DNA from: Acidobacteria bacterium Mor1
Lineage (GTDB): Bacteria > Acidobacteriota > Polarisedimenticolia > Polarisedimenticolales > Polarisedimenticolaceae
NCBI GenBank assembly: GCA_001664505.1
Contig: CP011806.1
Coordinates: 5,323,873 to 5,387,872 of the forward strand
DNA: 64,000 bases
Direction of reading: 5' to 3'
The notes under the pieces were generated by a model. That model had not been told where the DNA came from. It searched no databases and was given only the letters and a program-made list of their open reading frames with translations. Positions within the stretch are counted from its first letter, which is position 1. Each line of letters opens with the position of its first letter. The position numbers were made by a program, and so were the translations under genes. Shown here one piece after another: positions 1 through 9,934 of the stretch.

Positions 1-1
1 T

Positions 2-331
2 CGACGAGCCCTTGCCACCACCGCGGTCTTCGCGATGGTAACCGTCTCGCTGCTGTTGCCTCAAACCGGCGCAGCCGGGCCTGGCGAGGTCGCGATCGTC
101 AGCCATTCCGTACAGGGTAACGTAGTCCTGGTCGACCTCGAAAACCGAGGAAAACGGGCGAAAAACGTGGTTCTCACGGTGACCGTCAAGCTAGGCAACG
201 GCGTGACGGTGGTCGGCAAAAAGCCGGCCTCGGTCCCGAAAGGGCAGTCCGTGGTCGTGCCCATCGGCTTCATCGCCCCGGTCAACGGGGTCAACGAGAT
301 GAAGATCAACGAGGAGCACGATCCCTTCTAG
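2..331 (+). CDS. Secreted small hypothetical protein, 5' end outside the window
   Basis: The frame is open to the left edge, so the true start may lie before base 1; an internal ATG at 35 would cut the signal peptide. The visible 109 residues begin with Arg-Arg, then a hydrophobic stretch ending near Gly-Ala-Ala-Gly, which looks like a Sec signal peptide. The mature part of about 85 residues alternates Val/Thr/Leu with Lys/Asn in a beta-rich pattern, resembling a small CARDB-like or Ig-like adhesion domain. The family was not recognised. It precedes the giant kinase gene by 75 nt. Function unknown. Confidence 0.6.
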   Translation, partial: RRALATTAVFAMVTVSLLLPQTGAAGPGEVAIVSHSVQGNVVLVDLENRGKRAKNVVLTVTVKLGNGVTVVGKKPASVPKGQSVVVPIGFIAPVNGVNEMKINEEHDPF

Positions 332-349
332 TCCCGAAAGGTGTCCATA

Positions 350-364
350 GTCTCAAACTGAGAC
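350..364. promoter_or_regulatory. Inverted repeat GTCTCA-AAC-TGAGAC
   Basis: A perfect 6-bp inverted repeat with a 3-nt centre lies between the small secreted gene and the kinase/sigma54-activator gene, about 30 bp upstream of the putative -10 box at 395. No T-run follows, so an operator for the downstream regulator is as likely as a weak terminator. Confidence 0.35.
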
Positions 365-394
365 AAACTAGTTCCGGAAGCTCGGCGTCGGCCG

Positions 395-400
395 TAGACT
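395..400 (+). promoter_or_regulatory. Putative -10 box (TAGACT) for leaderless start at 407
   Basis: TAGACT is followed by exactly 6 nt and then ATG at 407, with no Shine-Dalgarno sequence. The same geometry recurs at other genes in this window. No good -35 match is seen. Confidence 0.45.
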
Positions 401-406
401 TGTTCT

Positions 407-3400
407 ATGGCCGGCGCCGTTTCCTTTTCCGGACGTTTCAAGCCCATCCGTCGCCTGGGTGAAGGTGGGGCAGGTGAAGTCTGGCTCGTTGAGGACACCC
501 TGCAGCCCGGGCGCCGCCTGGCGCTGAAGAGACTCCTCCGTGCCGAGCCGGAGCGTCTCGACGAGCTTCGCTCGGAGTTCAGTCTTCTGGGCTCGCTGAG
601 CCACCCCAACCTCGTCCGAGTCTTCGACTTTCATCCGGCGGCCGACGAGGCTGCCTACTTCACCATGGAGTGGGTCGACGGCCCGGACCTGGTTCAGGCC
701 ATCGCCGAGCAGGGTCCCCAAGCACTTCCGGGACTGGCCGATGAGGCGTTGCGCGCGCTGGCTTTCCTGCATCAGTTCGGCGTGGTCCACCGGGACCTCA
801 AGCCGGGGAACGTCCTGGTGCGCCGGGAGCCGCGACTTGGGCGCCGAGTGGCGCTCCTCGACTTCGGCCTCGCGCAGCGTCGAGGTGTTCCGGGGGACGG
901 TGAGCCGGGGCTGGCAGGAACGATTCCCTACCTCGCTCCCGAGTTACTCGACGACCCGACCCCGTCGGCGCGATCTGATCTTTACGGGCTGGGTGCGGTG
1001 TTGTTCGAAGGGCTGAGTGGGAAGCCACCGATCACTCCGGCGGAACCGGCAGCGATGTTCGAGCAACTCCGCTCGGGGGATCGAACCGCGTACGTCCCGT
1101 CAGCCGACCTCGAGAGCCGGCTCCTCGAATGGATCGAACTGCTCCTGGCGCCGCCCGGCGATCGGCCCGGCAGTGCTGCGGCAGCTCTTGCGTCGCTGAA
1201 CAGCATCGTGGGAACCGACTTTTCACTGGATGACCCCGTCGAGCGACGGTCTCGCCTGCAGTCCGGTGAGCCTATCGGCCGCTCCGGACAACTCGATGAC
1301 CTGCTACCACAGGTCGAACGCCGTCGAGTTGTCTGGGTAACCGGAGCCGCGGGCATGGGGAAGACACGGCTACTGAGTTGGCTCCGCACCCAGGCCGCCC
1401 GTCGCGGGATGCCTGTCGAGCAGGCCCGTTGCGGAGAGGGGCACGGCAAGGACGAGGAGTTGGCAGCCTGGTTGGCGCAGCGTTTCGGCCAGGCCGTGGT
1501 CCTGTTGGACGACGCCGAACAGGCCGGCCCGCGGGTGTCGGAGCAGATTGATCGGATTCTCTCGGGAGCTGCTCCTGAGAGCTTTGCACTGGTCGTCGCT
1601 ATCGACCCGGGCTCGATTGCGAACCAGGGGCTCGAGCGCCGTCTCTCCCAGGCAGGCCTGGCTCCGATGTCGGCGCAGATTGCATTGAAACCTCTCGGGC
1701 ACTCCGAACTTCGACAGCTGATCGAACGGGCCACGGGGAGCGAGCAGGTCGGCAACGTGCAGACCGACTGGCTCCAAGAGCAAACCGAAGGAGTCCCGCT
1801 ATTTGCAGAGACCCTTCTGGTGGATCGGGTCTGGGAGCGCCGGGACCGGGTAGAAGTGCCTGAGACCCTCGAACAGGCGGTCGGAGCGCGCTTCCTGGCG
1901 CAGGGCAGTCTGTGTCGCCGGTTCCTTCTAGAGCTCGCCCTGCTCCAGGGGCCGGCAACGCTGGGACAGATCGTTTCAGCAGGACGCCTCGGACAAGAGG
2001 AAGCCCTGGCGGGCTCGGCCGAGGCCGAAGCGTCCGGCCTCGTTCGGCGGCATGGTGGGGTATTCGAGTTGGCGTCTCGCGTCCTGCTGGATGCCATCGT
2101 GTCCCGCCTGGCTTCCGAGGACTTGGAGGGGCGGCTCCCCGGAGTGTTGGGCGCCCTCGCAGACCTTCCCGAACCCCAGCGATTTTTCCGCGAGTTTCGA
2201 GTCCAGAGAATCTTCGGCAATGACGACGCGGCCATAGCGGCCGCTCTGCGAGGCCTCGACGGACTGGATCCAGCCAACGAGGCCGCGCGGCTCGCGGAAA
2301 TACTGCGCGCAGCACTGATGTTGATGCCCGGCTCCGATCCACGCCGGGCGGACCTTCGTGGCCGTCTCGGTGAAGCGCTGATGCGTCTGGGCAGGGGGCG
2401 TGACGCTGCGCGGTCTTTCGGAGCGGCTCGCTACTTGACGCAAGACCTTCGGGGGAAGATCCGTTGGGCGTTGAGACAAGCCAGGGCGTGTGTGGCGGCC
2501 GGCCGCGTGAAGGCCGGGTGCCGTATCGGTGAGTCCGCCCGGGCGAGAGCTCGTGAGCTCGGGGATCACCGTCTCGAGGCTCGCGCGGAGCTAGCACTTG
2601 GTGCCGCGTACGGTCGTGCCTATCTGGATGACGCTGCCCTGGAGAGTTTCGATCAAGCGGTGACGGGACTGCGTCAGGATGGAAGCTCCAGGGAGCTCGC
2701 GGAGGCGCTTCACTATCTAGGCTTCATCGAATCACGAAAGGCACGAGAGGACGCGAGCGCACGGTTGATCGAGGCGCGAGATATGTATCTCGCCCTGGGC
2801 GAGGAATCGGCGGCCATTCAGGTGCTGATCGCGATCGGTACTCATTGGGCCCAGCTGGGAAAGCAAGATCAGGCTCAGCAGGCCTACGAAGAAGCGATTG
2901 ATCGGGCTCGAGCCCTCGACGACGCGGCGAACTTACGCTACGCACTCAACCAACTTCAGCTTCTCGAGCTGAATCGGGAGCGGTTCGACCGGGCCCGAAA
3001 CCGGTGCGCGGAGATCGAATCGATCGCGCTACGTGACGGCGACTTGTCCCACGCGCTGAGAGCACGCAACATCTGGGCTGAAGCGACGTTGAATCTGGGA
3101 GGTGCTGTTGAGGCCGCAGCGGATCTTCGAGATGCGATCCGGTCCTACGTGACAGGGTCCGACCACTCGCGGAGTGATCTGTCCTACGCGACTCTGGCCG
3201 AGTGCCTCTGCCGAGTGCCCGATCCCCCGGCGTCGGAGATCCGGGAGATCACTCACCGTTTCCTCGAACACACCCGCGACAAAGCCAATCATCGCTCGCG
3301 ACTGTCGGCCCTGGTTCTCGAGGCGGAACGCTGTCAACTGTTGGGAGAGGATCAGGACCTGATCCCCGCGCTGATCGCGGAGTATCTGGATCTGGTTTCC

Positions 3401-5236
3401 AAGGGACGTGAGGCCCACGCGCTGAGGTTGACGGCGCGGATGCATCTGGTCGCTGCGAATCACTGGATTGCGAAAGGCCGTTCCGAGGACGCAGAGGCTT
3501 CCGCAAAGGCCGCGATCGAACTCGCGGAGCAGGGCGATCAACTCGGACTGTCCGCCCTCGGATATGCCGCGGCGGCGCGGGTGTTCGCCGCCCAGGGACG
3601 GGACTCCGATGCAGCGAAGCTTCTGGATACGGCGGCCGAGCATCTGCAGCGGGCCGCGGAGCGTATCGAGGACCCGGATCTGCGCGCCGACTTCCTGGCG
3701 CGCCCCGACTTCAAGTCGATCCGTAGCCTGGACGGCGCTTCCGCCGGTGCGGCCGATCCGCAGGTGCTTGCGCTCTACGACATGGTTCGTGCGCTTAACG
3801 AGGAGCCGGATCCACAGAAGATGCTCGAGTCGATCCTGGACAAGGCGCTGGCCGTGGTCCAGGCCGAGCGCGGGATGATCCTGCTGCGCAACGAGGACAG
3901 CAATCGCTTTCATGTGCATCTCGCGCGCAACCTGGAGCAGGAGACGATCCAGGATGTCGAGGCCTTCAGCGCCAGCGTCGTCGAGCGCGCCGGCGGCGGC
4001 GAAGCGGTGTTGGCCATCGACGCCGGGGAAGACGACCGCTTCAGCGCCCTGAAGAGCGTACACCTCCACGGGATCCGCTCCTTGATGTGCGTGCCGCTGC
4101 GCTCCCGCGGCAAGATCGTCGGCGCCGTCTACGTCGACAGCCGGAGCACCGGAGCGTTGTTCACCTCCGACGATCTCGAGTTCATCGAGGCCTTCGCCGA
4201 CCACGCGGCGCTGGCGCTGCAGAACGCACGGGAGCGGCAGCGTCTCGAAGGGGAGAACCGGAAGCTCAGGGAAGCGGTGACCCGCAGCGCTCACTTCGAC
4301 AACATCGTGGGCGCGTCGCCGGCGATGGAAGAGGTCTTTCTGACCCTGGGGCGCGTCGCCGGTTCCGAGTTGCCGGTGTTGATCCACGGGGAGAGCGGCA
4401 CCGGCAAGGAGCTGGCTGCCCGGGCGGTCCACTACAACAGCGCCCGCCGGGATGCCCCGTTCGTTTCCGAGAGCTGCGCCGCCGTTCCGTCGGAGTTGAT
4501 GGAGAGCACCCTCTTCGGCCACCGCAAGGGGGCGTTCACCGGCGCCATTGCCGATCACCGCGGTCTGTTCCAGCAGGCCGACGGCGGCACGCTGTTCCTC
4601 GACGAGGTCGGGGACATGCCTCAGGAGATGCAGGCGCGCTTGCTTCGGGTGCTACAGGAGCGGGAGGTGCGCCCCATCGGCGGCGAGCGGGCGATTCCGG
4701 TCGATGTGCGCATCGTGACCGCGACGCACCGCGACCTGCTCAAGGATGTGGCCGAGGGCGAGTTCCGGGAGGACCTGCTCTACCGTCTGCGCGTTCTGGT
4801 GGTTGAGCTGCCTCCGCTACGGGAGCGCGTGGGGGATGTTCCGCTCCTGGTGCATCGTTTCCTCGAGCAGGAAGCGACCTCACTCGGGCGCCGGATCCCT
4901 ACGGTCAGCCCCGACGTGATGCGGTTGCTCGAACGTTACCGCTGGCCCGGAAACGTGCGGGAGCTTCAGAACTACGTCCAGCGCCTGACGCTACTCGCGG
5001 GGCCCAATGACGTGACCCTGCCTGTGTTGCGGTCGGCACCGGACATCTGGGCCGAGCTCTCGGTGGATGCGGACAGCACCGACAACGAGAGCCGCTTCTC
5101 GCTGGCGCGGAACGAGAAAGAGCGCATCGAGCAAGCCCTCGAGGCGGCCGGCGGCAACCGCACACGAGCGGCCAAGCTGCTGGGAATCGGACGCGCGACC
5201 CTCTACCGCAAGATGCAGCAGTACCGGCTGGAGTGA
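407..5236 (+). CDS. Ser/Thr kinase - AAA ATPase - TPR - GAF - sigma54 activator fusion
   Basis: A 1609-residue one-protein signalling chain. Residues 10-270 form a eukaryotic-like kinase with an intact glycine loop, Lys in LALKRLL, HRDLKPGN near 128 and DFG near 152. A STAND-like ATPase follows, with Walker A GAAGMGKT near 312. Helical TPR-like repeats span about 620-1100 and a GAF domain about 1130-1280. Then comes a sigma54 AAA+ domain with GESGTGKE near 1328 and GAFTGA near 1376. The C-terminus is a Fis-type HTH (AGGNRTRAAKLLGIGRATLY). By family knowledge it should activate sigma54 promoters in response to a ligand or phosphorylation; the signal is unknown. It converges on a paralogue at 5541-9014 that lacks the kinase. 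Probably leaderless. Confidence 0.93.
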   Translation: MAGAVSFSGRFKPIRRLGEGGAGEVWLVEDTLQPGRRLALKRLLRAEPERLDELRSEFSLLGSLSHPNLVRVFDFHPAADEAAYFTMEWVDGPDLVQAIAEQGPQALPGLADEALRALAFLHQFGVVHRDLKPGNVLVRREPRLGRRVALLDFGLAQRRGVPGDGEPGLAGTIPYLAPELLDDPTPSARSDLYGLGAVLFEGLSGKPPITPAEPAAMFEQLRSGDRTAYVPSADLESRLLEWIELLLAPPGDRPGSAAAALASLNSIVGTDFSLDDPVERRSRLQSGEPIGRSGQLDDLLPQVERRRVVWVTGAAGMGKTRLLSWLRTQAARRGMPVEQARCGEGHGKDEELAAWLAQRFGQAVVLLDDAEQAGPRVSEQIDRILSGAAPESFALVVAIDPGSIANQGLERRLSQAGLAPMSAQIALKPLGHSELRQLIERATGSEQVGNVQTDWLQEQTEGVPLFAETLLVDRVWERRDRVEVPETLEQAVGARFLAQGSLCRRFLLELALLQGPATLGQIVSAGRLGQEEALAGSAEAEASGLVRRHGGVFELASRVLLDAIVSRLASEDLEGRLPGVLGALADLPEPQRFFREFRVQRIFGNDDAAIAAALRGLDGLDPANEAARLAEILRAALMLMPGSDPRRADLRGRLGEALMRLGRGRDAARSFGAARYLTQDLRGKIRWALRQARACVAAGRVKAGCRIGESARARARELGDHRLEARAELALGAAYGRAYLDDAALESFDQAVTGLRQDGSSRELAEALHYLGFIESRKAREDASARLIEARDMYLALGEESAAIQVLIAIGTHWAQLGKQDQAQQAYEEAIDRARALDDAANLRYALNQLQLLELNRERFDRARNRCAEIESIALRDGDLSHALRARNIWAEATLNLGGAVEAAADLRDAIRSYVTGSDHSRSDLSYATLAECLCRVPDPPASEIREITHRFLEHTRDKANHRSRLSALVLEAERCQLLGEDQDLIPALIAEYLDLVSKGREAHALRLTARMHLVAANHWIAKGRSEDAEASAKAAIELAEQGDQLGLSALGYAAAARVFAAQGRDSDAAKLLDTAAEHLQRAAERIEDPDLRADFLARPDFKSIRSLDGASAGAADPQVLALYDMVRALNEEPDPQKMLESILDKALAVVQAERGMILLRNEDSNRFHVHLARNLEQETIQDVEAFSASVVERAGGGEAVLAIDAGEDDRFSALKSVHLHGIRSLMCVPLRSRGKIVGAVYVDSRSTGALFTSDDLEFIEAFADHAALALQNARERQRLEGENRKLREAVTRSAHFDNIVGASPAMEEVFLTLGRVAGSELPVLIHGESGTGKELAARAVHYNSARRDAPFVSESCAAVPSELMESTLFGHRKGAFTGAIADHRGLFQQADGGTLFLDEVGDMPQEMQARLLRVLQEREVRPIGGERAIPVDVRIVTATHRDLLKDVAEGEFREDLLYRLRVLVVELPPLRERVGDVPLLVHRFLEQEATSLGRRIPTVSPDVMRLLERYRWPGNVRELQNYVQRLTLLAGPNDVTLPVLRSAPDIWAELSVDADSTDNESRFSLARNEKERIEQALEAAGGNRTRAAKLLGIGRATLYRKMQQYRLE

Positions 5237-5540
5237 CCCGGCCAGGGTTGACTGTCTGTGGGGGGGGTAAAGAGAGGCGCCCGCCGGCCGGGACCTGTTA
5301 AATGCCGACGAGCGCCAGGAGGCTCGGCACACCATCGGGGGGGGAATGAGGTGCCGGGCTTTGCAACTTCGAGTCCGTCGCGCGATCGACGTCCTCAACG
5401 CCCTAATCTAGGTTTCGACCCTGGGGATGCAAGGGCAAAATTCGTAATGTCTATATGCGGGCGGGAAGGGCGCTGAGCAGGGCTCAGGAGGCCTCTCAGC
5501 GGCTCAGGAGTCCCTTTCGGCGCGGTCCGGAGCCCCTGGC
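5237..5540. other. Non-coding gap between two convergent regulator genes
   Basis: This 304-bp convergent intergenic stretch has no convincing gene. It holds short direct repeats near its right end (listed separately) but no hairpin with a T-run that I can identify. Confidence 0.5.
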
Positions 5541-5547
5541 TCAGGAG
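5481..5547. repeat. Three copies of GGCTCAGGAG
   Basis: Exact 10-bp copies lie at 5481-5490, 5501-5510 and 5538-5547. The last overlaps the stop codon of the minus-strand regulator, so the repeat probably grew from the end of that gene. Confidence 0.6.
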
Positions 5548-8500
5548 AGCCCGTAGCGCTGGATCTTGCGGTAGATGGTGGCCTTGGAGATGCCGAGCAT
5601 CTCGGCGGCTCGCAGGCGGTTCCCGCCCGAGGCGATCAGGGCGCGCTGGATCTGCTCCCGTTCGCTGTTGAGCAGGCTGACCGGGGCGTTGGTGCGCTCG
5701 CCGCCGAGCATGGTGCGGAGCTCCGGGTCGGCCTTGACGGTGTCGAGGCTCAGACTCAGGCCGTCGCCCAGGACGAACAGCCGCTGGATCACGTTGTGTA
5801 GCTGGCGAATGTTCCCCGGCCAGCCGTACTGCTCCATCGCCTGCAGAAGTTCCGGGTCGATCTCGGGAATGCTGCGGCCGGCTTCCTCGGCCACTCGGCG
5901 CACGAAATGCTGAACCAGGAGCGCGACGTCCCCGTGCCGTTCCCGCAGCGGGGGCAGCTTGACCACCAGGACCTTCAGCCGGAACAGCAGGTCCTGGCGG
6001 AAGCGGCCGGCCCGGACCTCTTGTTCGAGGTTTCGGTTGGTCGCGGCCAGGACGCGCACGTTCACCTTGAGGGTCCCGGTGCCGCCCAGGCGGCGAACCT
6101 CGTTCTCGTTGAGCACCCGCAGCAGCTTGGCCTGCATCGCGAGCGACGTCTCGCCGATCTCGTCGAGGAACAGCGTACCCTCGTGGGCGTTCTCGAACAG
6201 GCCGGGCATCGAACGTTCGGCGCCGGAGAAGGCACCCTTCTCATGCCCGAACAGCTCTCGTTCCAGCAGGGAGTCGGGTAGGGCCGCGCAGTTCTCCGAG
6301 AGGAACACCCGGCGCCGGCGCGGGCCGAGGCCGTGGAGCGCCCGGGCGACCAGTTCCTTTCCGGTGCCGCTCTCTCCCTCGATCAACACCGGAAGCGAAC
6401 TGGGTGCGAGGGTGTCCATCAGGTCGAAGACCCGTTGGATCTCGGCGGACTTGCCGACCATGCCGGCGAAGTGGGTCCGCTCTTCGGCCTGGTGGGCGAG
6501 CTGCCGGTTCTCCCGGGTCAACGCGTCCAGGCGGTTTGCGTTCTGCAAGGCAACGGCGGCGTGATCGGCGAAGGCCTCGAGGAACTGCAGATCTTGCTGG
6601 GTGAAGGGCGTGCGTCCCTGCCGGCTGTCCAGATAGACCGTGCCGATCAGCGTGCCGTGGGCTCGGAGCGGCACGCACATCATCGAGCGGATCCCGAACA
6701 GGCTGACGCTGCGCAGATCGCGGAAGCGCCCGTCCTCCTGGGCGTCCACCGCGAGGAGCGACTTGCCGCCGGCCGCCTGGTCGACGATCCCGCGGCTGTA
6801 TTCCAGGGCGTCCCGTTCGGTCTCCGGTTCGAGGTGGGTTGCCGCACTGATCCGTAGCTCGCCGCTCTCCGGCTCACGCAGCAGGATCATGCTTCGTTCG
6901 GCTCCGACGGTGCGGAGCGCCATCTCGAGAATCGACTCCAGCAACTGCTGAGGATCGGTTTCGGAATTGAGTGCCCGGATCATCTCGAACAACGCGTTGA
7001 GCCGCGGGTCCCGGACCCGTCCGGCGAAGGTCCGCGGCCGCCGCAGTTCCTTGATGGCGCTGCGCTCCAGAATCGAGCGGCGGACCTCGGCGTCTTCGAT
7101 CAGGGAGCAGGCATCGTCGACCAGATCCTGGGCCCGGGCGGTGGCCCGGTCGGCGTCGGCGCGTCGGCCCAGCCGCACCGCGGCCTGGGCCCGCAAGGTG
7201 TGGGCGGCGATCTGTTCCCAGATCAGCCGGGCCTGCTCCGCTTCCAGCCGGGCCCGGCTGGCGCTTTCCAGTGCCTGGTCCAGGTCTCCGCGATGGAGCT
7301 GGCGGGTGGCCTGGGCCAGCGCGGCCCGCACCCGGAGCGAAGCGGTCCAGTCTCCGCCCAGTTGGGTCGCCAACCGTTCCAGCTCGTGAGCGGTGGACTC
7401 GAACGGATCGTTGTTGCCCGGCAGTGCGCAGCGTTCCAGCTCGACGGTCAAGCCGAACAGCAGCGCCTCCGGTTCCTGGGCGTTTCGCAGCGTGGCCAAT
7501 CCGTCGACGTTGAGGTCCCGCCGCAGGGCCTCCTGCTCCGGCTCGACCTCGTAGAGCGCCTGGGCCAACAGCAGGCGGGCGATGCCGGTGTAGGCCTCGG
7601 TTCCTTCCGGCGTATCCGCGAGCAGTTCCCGTAGACCGTCGATGGCGGCCACCGCCTGTCCGGCTCGGAGTTGAAGCTCCGCGAGGCCGCAGGCGGTCAG
7701 CGCCTGGAGCGTGCCGATACCGGTACTGGCGGCGGTGCGCCGGGCGTCGTGTGCGTAGGTCAGTGCGTGGTCGAGTTGCCCCCGTCCCGCGGAGATGCCG
7801 GCGAGCAGGTAGCGGACGAGGACCCAGGTCGGCGCCAGGGTCGCGCTTCCGTCGGACGCCTCGGCCAGGCGCGCATCGGCGTCATCCCGTCGCCCGTCGG
7901 CCGCCGCGGCGAGGACCCGCAGCGCTTCCGCCCGGGCGATCTCCTCTCGGGCGTCGCTCTCCGACAGGGCGGCGACCGCCTCCTGCAGGAGCCCGTCGAC
8001 ATCGGTATCGCTCTGCTTCCAACGCACCACGGCGAGGATCCGCCGTACGGCGGCAACGAGCTCCGGCGACACCGGCCGTTTTCCGCTGTGGGTCAGAGCG
8101 TCGCCGAGCAGCCGCTGCGCCTGATCGAGCCATCCGAGCCGAATCAGCGCACGGGCCTGGGCACAGGCGGCCATGATGCGGGTTTCGTCGACCCGGGAGC
8201 GCCGGGCCAGGGTCATTGCTTTCTCGGCGGCTTCGCGGGCTCGGGCCGGCCGGCCGGCCCGAGTGAGGGCCAGGGACTGGCGACAAAGAATCTCCGCCCG
8301 TTCCGCGACCGACGAGGCCAGCACCAGGGCGGCGCCCAGAGCACGTACACAATCGGCATAACGTCCCGCGCGCCAGAGCGCCGTCGCCTGATGCATGCGC
8401 AGCACCCTGCGCCGGGAGTCCCGGCGTTCGATGTGGCGCAGCGCAAACGCGAAACGATCGGCGGCGATCGCGGGATCGCCGCGACGGAGCTCCCGTTGGG

Positions 8501-9014
8501 CATCGCGGATCGCGAACTCGGCGGCCCGCACCGGGTTGCCCGCCCGGCTCCACAGCATCGAGAGCGAGCGGGAGGGCGCCTGGGCGCCCCGTGAGGCCAG
8601 CAGCGCCTCGGCGGCCCGGGCGGCGAAGGCGCTCAGCGCGGCTTCGTCCAGTTCGGGAGCCCGGTAACGCCGGCCATCCCGTTCGGCCACGCTCCAGCAC
8701 TCTCCGTCGAGGCGTGCCAGCTCTTTGGGCAGGATCTCCTCGACCGCCTTGCGGGCGGCCTTCTCGTCCAGGCCGCTGGCCGGCAGGAGCTCTTCGGTGG
8801 TGGCGCCGTCGCCGAGTAGGTGCAGGGCGGTCAGCCAGGCGCCGGCGGCGTCGGAGAGGGCCGGCAGGGCCGTGGTTTCCTCCGGACGTGGCGGGGAGGC
8901 CGAGGTTCGGGGCTTCGCGGCACAGAGGAGTGCCCAGCGGTCACGATAATCCGCCTCGGCGTGGAGCAGCTCGTCGGCGAGGGCCCACAGGTCCGCGTTG
9001 ACACCCCCGTTCAT
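5541..9014 (-). CDS. TPR - GAF - sigma54-dependent activator (kinase-less paralogue)
   Basis: A 1157-residue regulator. The first 650 residues are Ala/Arg/Leu-rich helical TPR-like repeats. A GAF domain (about 670-820) follows, closely similar to that of the 407-5236 protein (shared stretches such as EAFADHAA and ALQNA). The sigma54 AAA+ domain has Walker A GESGTGKE near 880 and the loop GAFSGA at 927-932, with Ser where GAFTGA has Thr. A Fis-type HTH ends the protein ([21 protein letters not shown]). It lacks both the kinase and the N-terminal ATPase. It should act as an enhancer-binding protein; the ligand is unknown. The start is supported by TATACT placed 6 nt upstream of the ATG. It is divergent from the CPBP gene. 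Confidence 0.92.
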   Translation of the reverse strand: MNGGVNADLWALADELLHAEADYRDRWALLCAAKPRTSASPPRPEETTALPALSDAAGAWLTALHLLGDGATTEELLPASGLDEKAARKAVEEILPKELARLDGECWSVAERDGRRYRAPELDEAALSAFAARAAEALLASRGAQAPSRSLSMLWSRAGNPVRAAEFAIRDAQRELRRGDPAIAADRFAFALRHIERRDSRRRVLRMHQATALWRAGRYADCVRALGAALVLASSVAERAEILCRQSLALTRAGRPARAREAAEKAMTLARRSRVDETRIMAACAQARALIRLGWLDQAQRLLGDALTHSGKRPVSPELVAAVRRILAVVRWKQSDTDVDGLLQEAVAALSESDAREEIARAEALRVLAAAADGRRDDADARLAEASDGSATLAPTWVLVRYLLAGISAGRGQLDHALTYAHDARRTAASTGIGTLQALTACGLAELQLRAGQAVAAIDGLRELLADTPEGTEAYTGIARLLLAQALYEVEPEQEALRRDLNVDGLATLRNAQEPEALLFGLTVELERCALPGNNDPFESTAHELERLATQLGGDWTASLRVRAALAQATRQLHRGDLDQALESASRARLEAEQARLIWEQIAAHTLRAQAAVRLGRRADADRATARAQDLVDDACSLIEDAEVRRSILERSAIKELRRPRTFAGRVRDPRLNALFEMIRALNSETDPQQLLESILEMALRTVGAERSMILLREPESGELRISAATHLEPETERDALEYSRGIVDQAAGGKSLLAVDAQEDGRFRDLRSVSLFGIRSMMCVPLRAHGTLIGTVYLDSRQGRTPFTQQDLQFLEAFADHAAVALQNANRLDALTRENRQLAHQAEERTHFAGMVGKSAEIQRVFDLMDTLAPSSLPVLIEGESGTGKELVARALHGLGPRRRRVFLSENCAALPDSLLERELFGHEKGAFSGAERSMPGLFENAHEGTLFLDEIGETSLAMQAKLLRVLNENEVRRLGGTGTLKVNVRVLAATNRNLEQEVRAGRFRQDLLFRLKVLVVKLPPLRERHGDVALLVQHFVRRVAEEAGRSIPEIDPELLQAMEQYGWPGNIRQLHNVIQRLFVLGDGLSLSLDTVKADPELRTMLGGERTNAPVSLLNSEREQIQRALIASGGNRLRAAEMLGISKATIYRKIQRYGLS

Positions 9015-9020
9015 GGTTCA

Positions 9021-9026
9021 AGTATA
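9021..9026 (-). promoter_or_regulatory. Putative -10 box (TATACT) for leaderless start at 9014
   Basis: Read on the minus strand, TATACT is followed by TGAACC and then ATG, a 6-nt gap. It is the best -10 match among the leaderless candidates here. Confidence 0.55.
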
Positions 9027-9064
9027 CGGGCGCCTCGGGGACAATCCGTTACCATCTGGGTGAG

Positions 9065-9814
9065 ATGTCAGAGGAATTCGAGCCTTTCGGCGGGACCCGG
9101 CAGGGCCCCGGTGCCCAGCCGACCCGGCGTGAGCAGCTGGTGACCCAGTGGGTCACGATTGCCGAGGTTTGCGTCGCGTTGATCATGGGGTTCGCCCTGA
9201 CGTTTGCTGCCATGTTGCCCCTGTTCGGTCTGCTCGACATCGATTTCAAGGACAACGTGGCGGTGATCGCCTTCTTGCTGCCGATCCAGGCGCTGATCTT
9301 CTCTGGGCTTGCCTGGGTTCTGTCCCGCGATCGCGTCCCGCAGGACGTTCTTCCCGCTCCCCGGTCACCGCTCTTTTCCATCGGATTCGGTGTTGCGGTC
9401 GGAGGGTTGGGCTACGTCGTGGAAACCGGAGCGTTGTGGCTACTGGAGCAGGTAGATTTCACGTCCAGCGAGCAGCCGTGGGTCGCTGGTGTCTTCGACG
9501 ATCCGAGCAGTTGGTGGAAGATATTCCCCTTGATCGTGGTCGTCGGCCCCGTCGCTGAAGAGTTGTTCTTTCGGGCCTACGCCTTCAGGCACCTGTTGAC
9601 CCGAGTCGGTGCGCCGGTCGCATATCTGCTCTCGTCCTTGCTGTTCGCTCTCTCGCACGGCAACCCGTCGGGCATTCCTGCATACACGATCCTGGCGCTG
9701 TTTCTTGCATGGTCCTATCGCCGCAGCGGGTCGCTCTGGACGCCGGTGGTCGCTCACGTGGTGCACAACGCCATCGTGGTGATTACATATTTGTACCTCG
9801 GCGTCGACGGGTAG
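9065..9814 (+). CDS. CPBP family intramembrane glutamic endopeptidase (CAAX/Abi)
   Basis: A 249-residue multi-pass membrane protein with about six hydrophobic segments. It carries the family motif EELFFR near residues 164-169, the second motif SHGN near 198 and the third HNAIVV near 237, so the catalytic Glu/His set is complete. The family cleaves or matures membrane-associated substrates and includes prenyl-protein proteases and bacteriocin-immunity proteins; the target here is unknown. It is transcribed divergently from the sigma54 activator across only 50 bp, so the two promoters probably interfere. No strong ribosome binding site is seen; TACCAT lies 9 nt before the ATG. Confidence 0.9.
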   Translation: MSEEFEPFGGTRQGPGAQPTRREQLVTQWVTIAEVCVALIMGFALTFAAMLPLFGLLDIDFKDNVAVIAFLLPIQALIFSGLAWVLSRDRVPQDVLPAPRSPLFSIGFGVAVGGLGYVVETGALWLLEQVDFTSSEQPWVAGVFDDPSSWWKIFPLIVVVGPVAEELFFRAYAFRHLLTRVGAPVAYLLSSLLFALSHGNPSGIPAYTILALFLAWSYRRSGSLWTPVVAHVVHNAIVVITYLYLGVDG

Positions 9815-9934
9815 GTCCGCCCGCGCAACCGGAAAGTGATCTCGATATTGCGACCGCCGGTTTGCTCCCGTAAATCAAACAGGTGTAAGGGCCCCGATAG
9901 GCACATCGAGGTTCTGACGACGGGGATGGGCGCG

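Noticed and set aside
982..2277. 431-codon minus-strand frame over the kinase fusion
   Set aside because: High-GC antisense frame, Arg/Ser-rich with no domain; the plus-strand gene has clear motifs.
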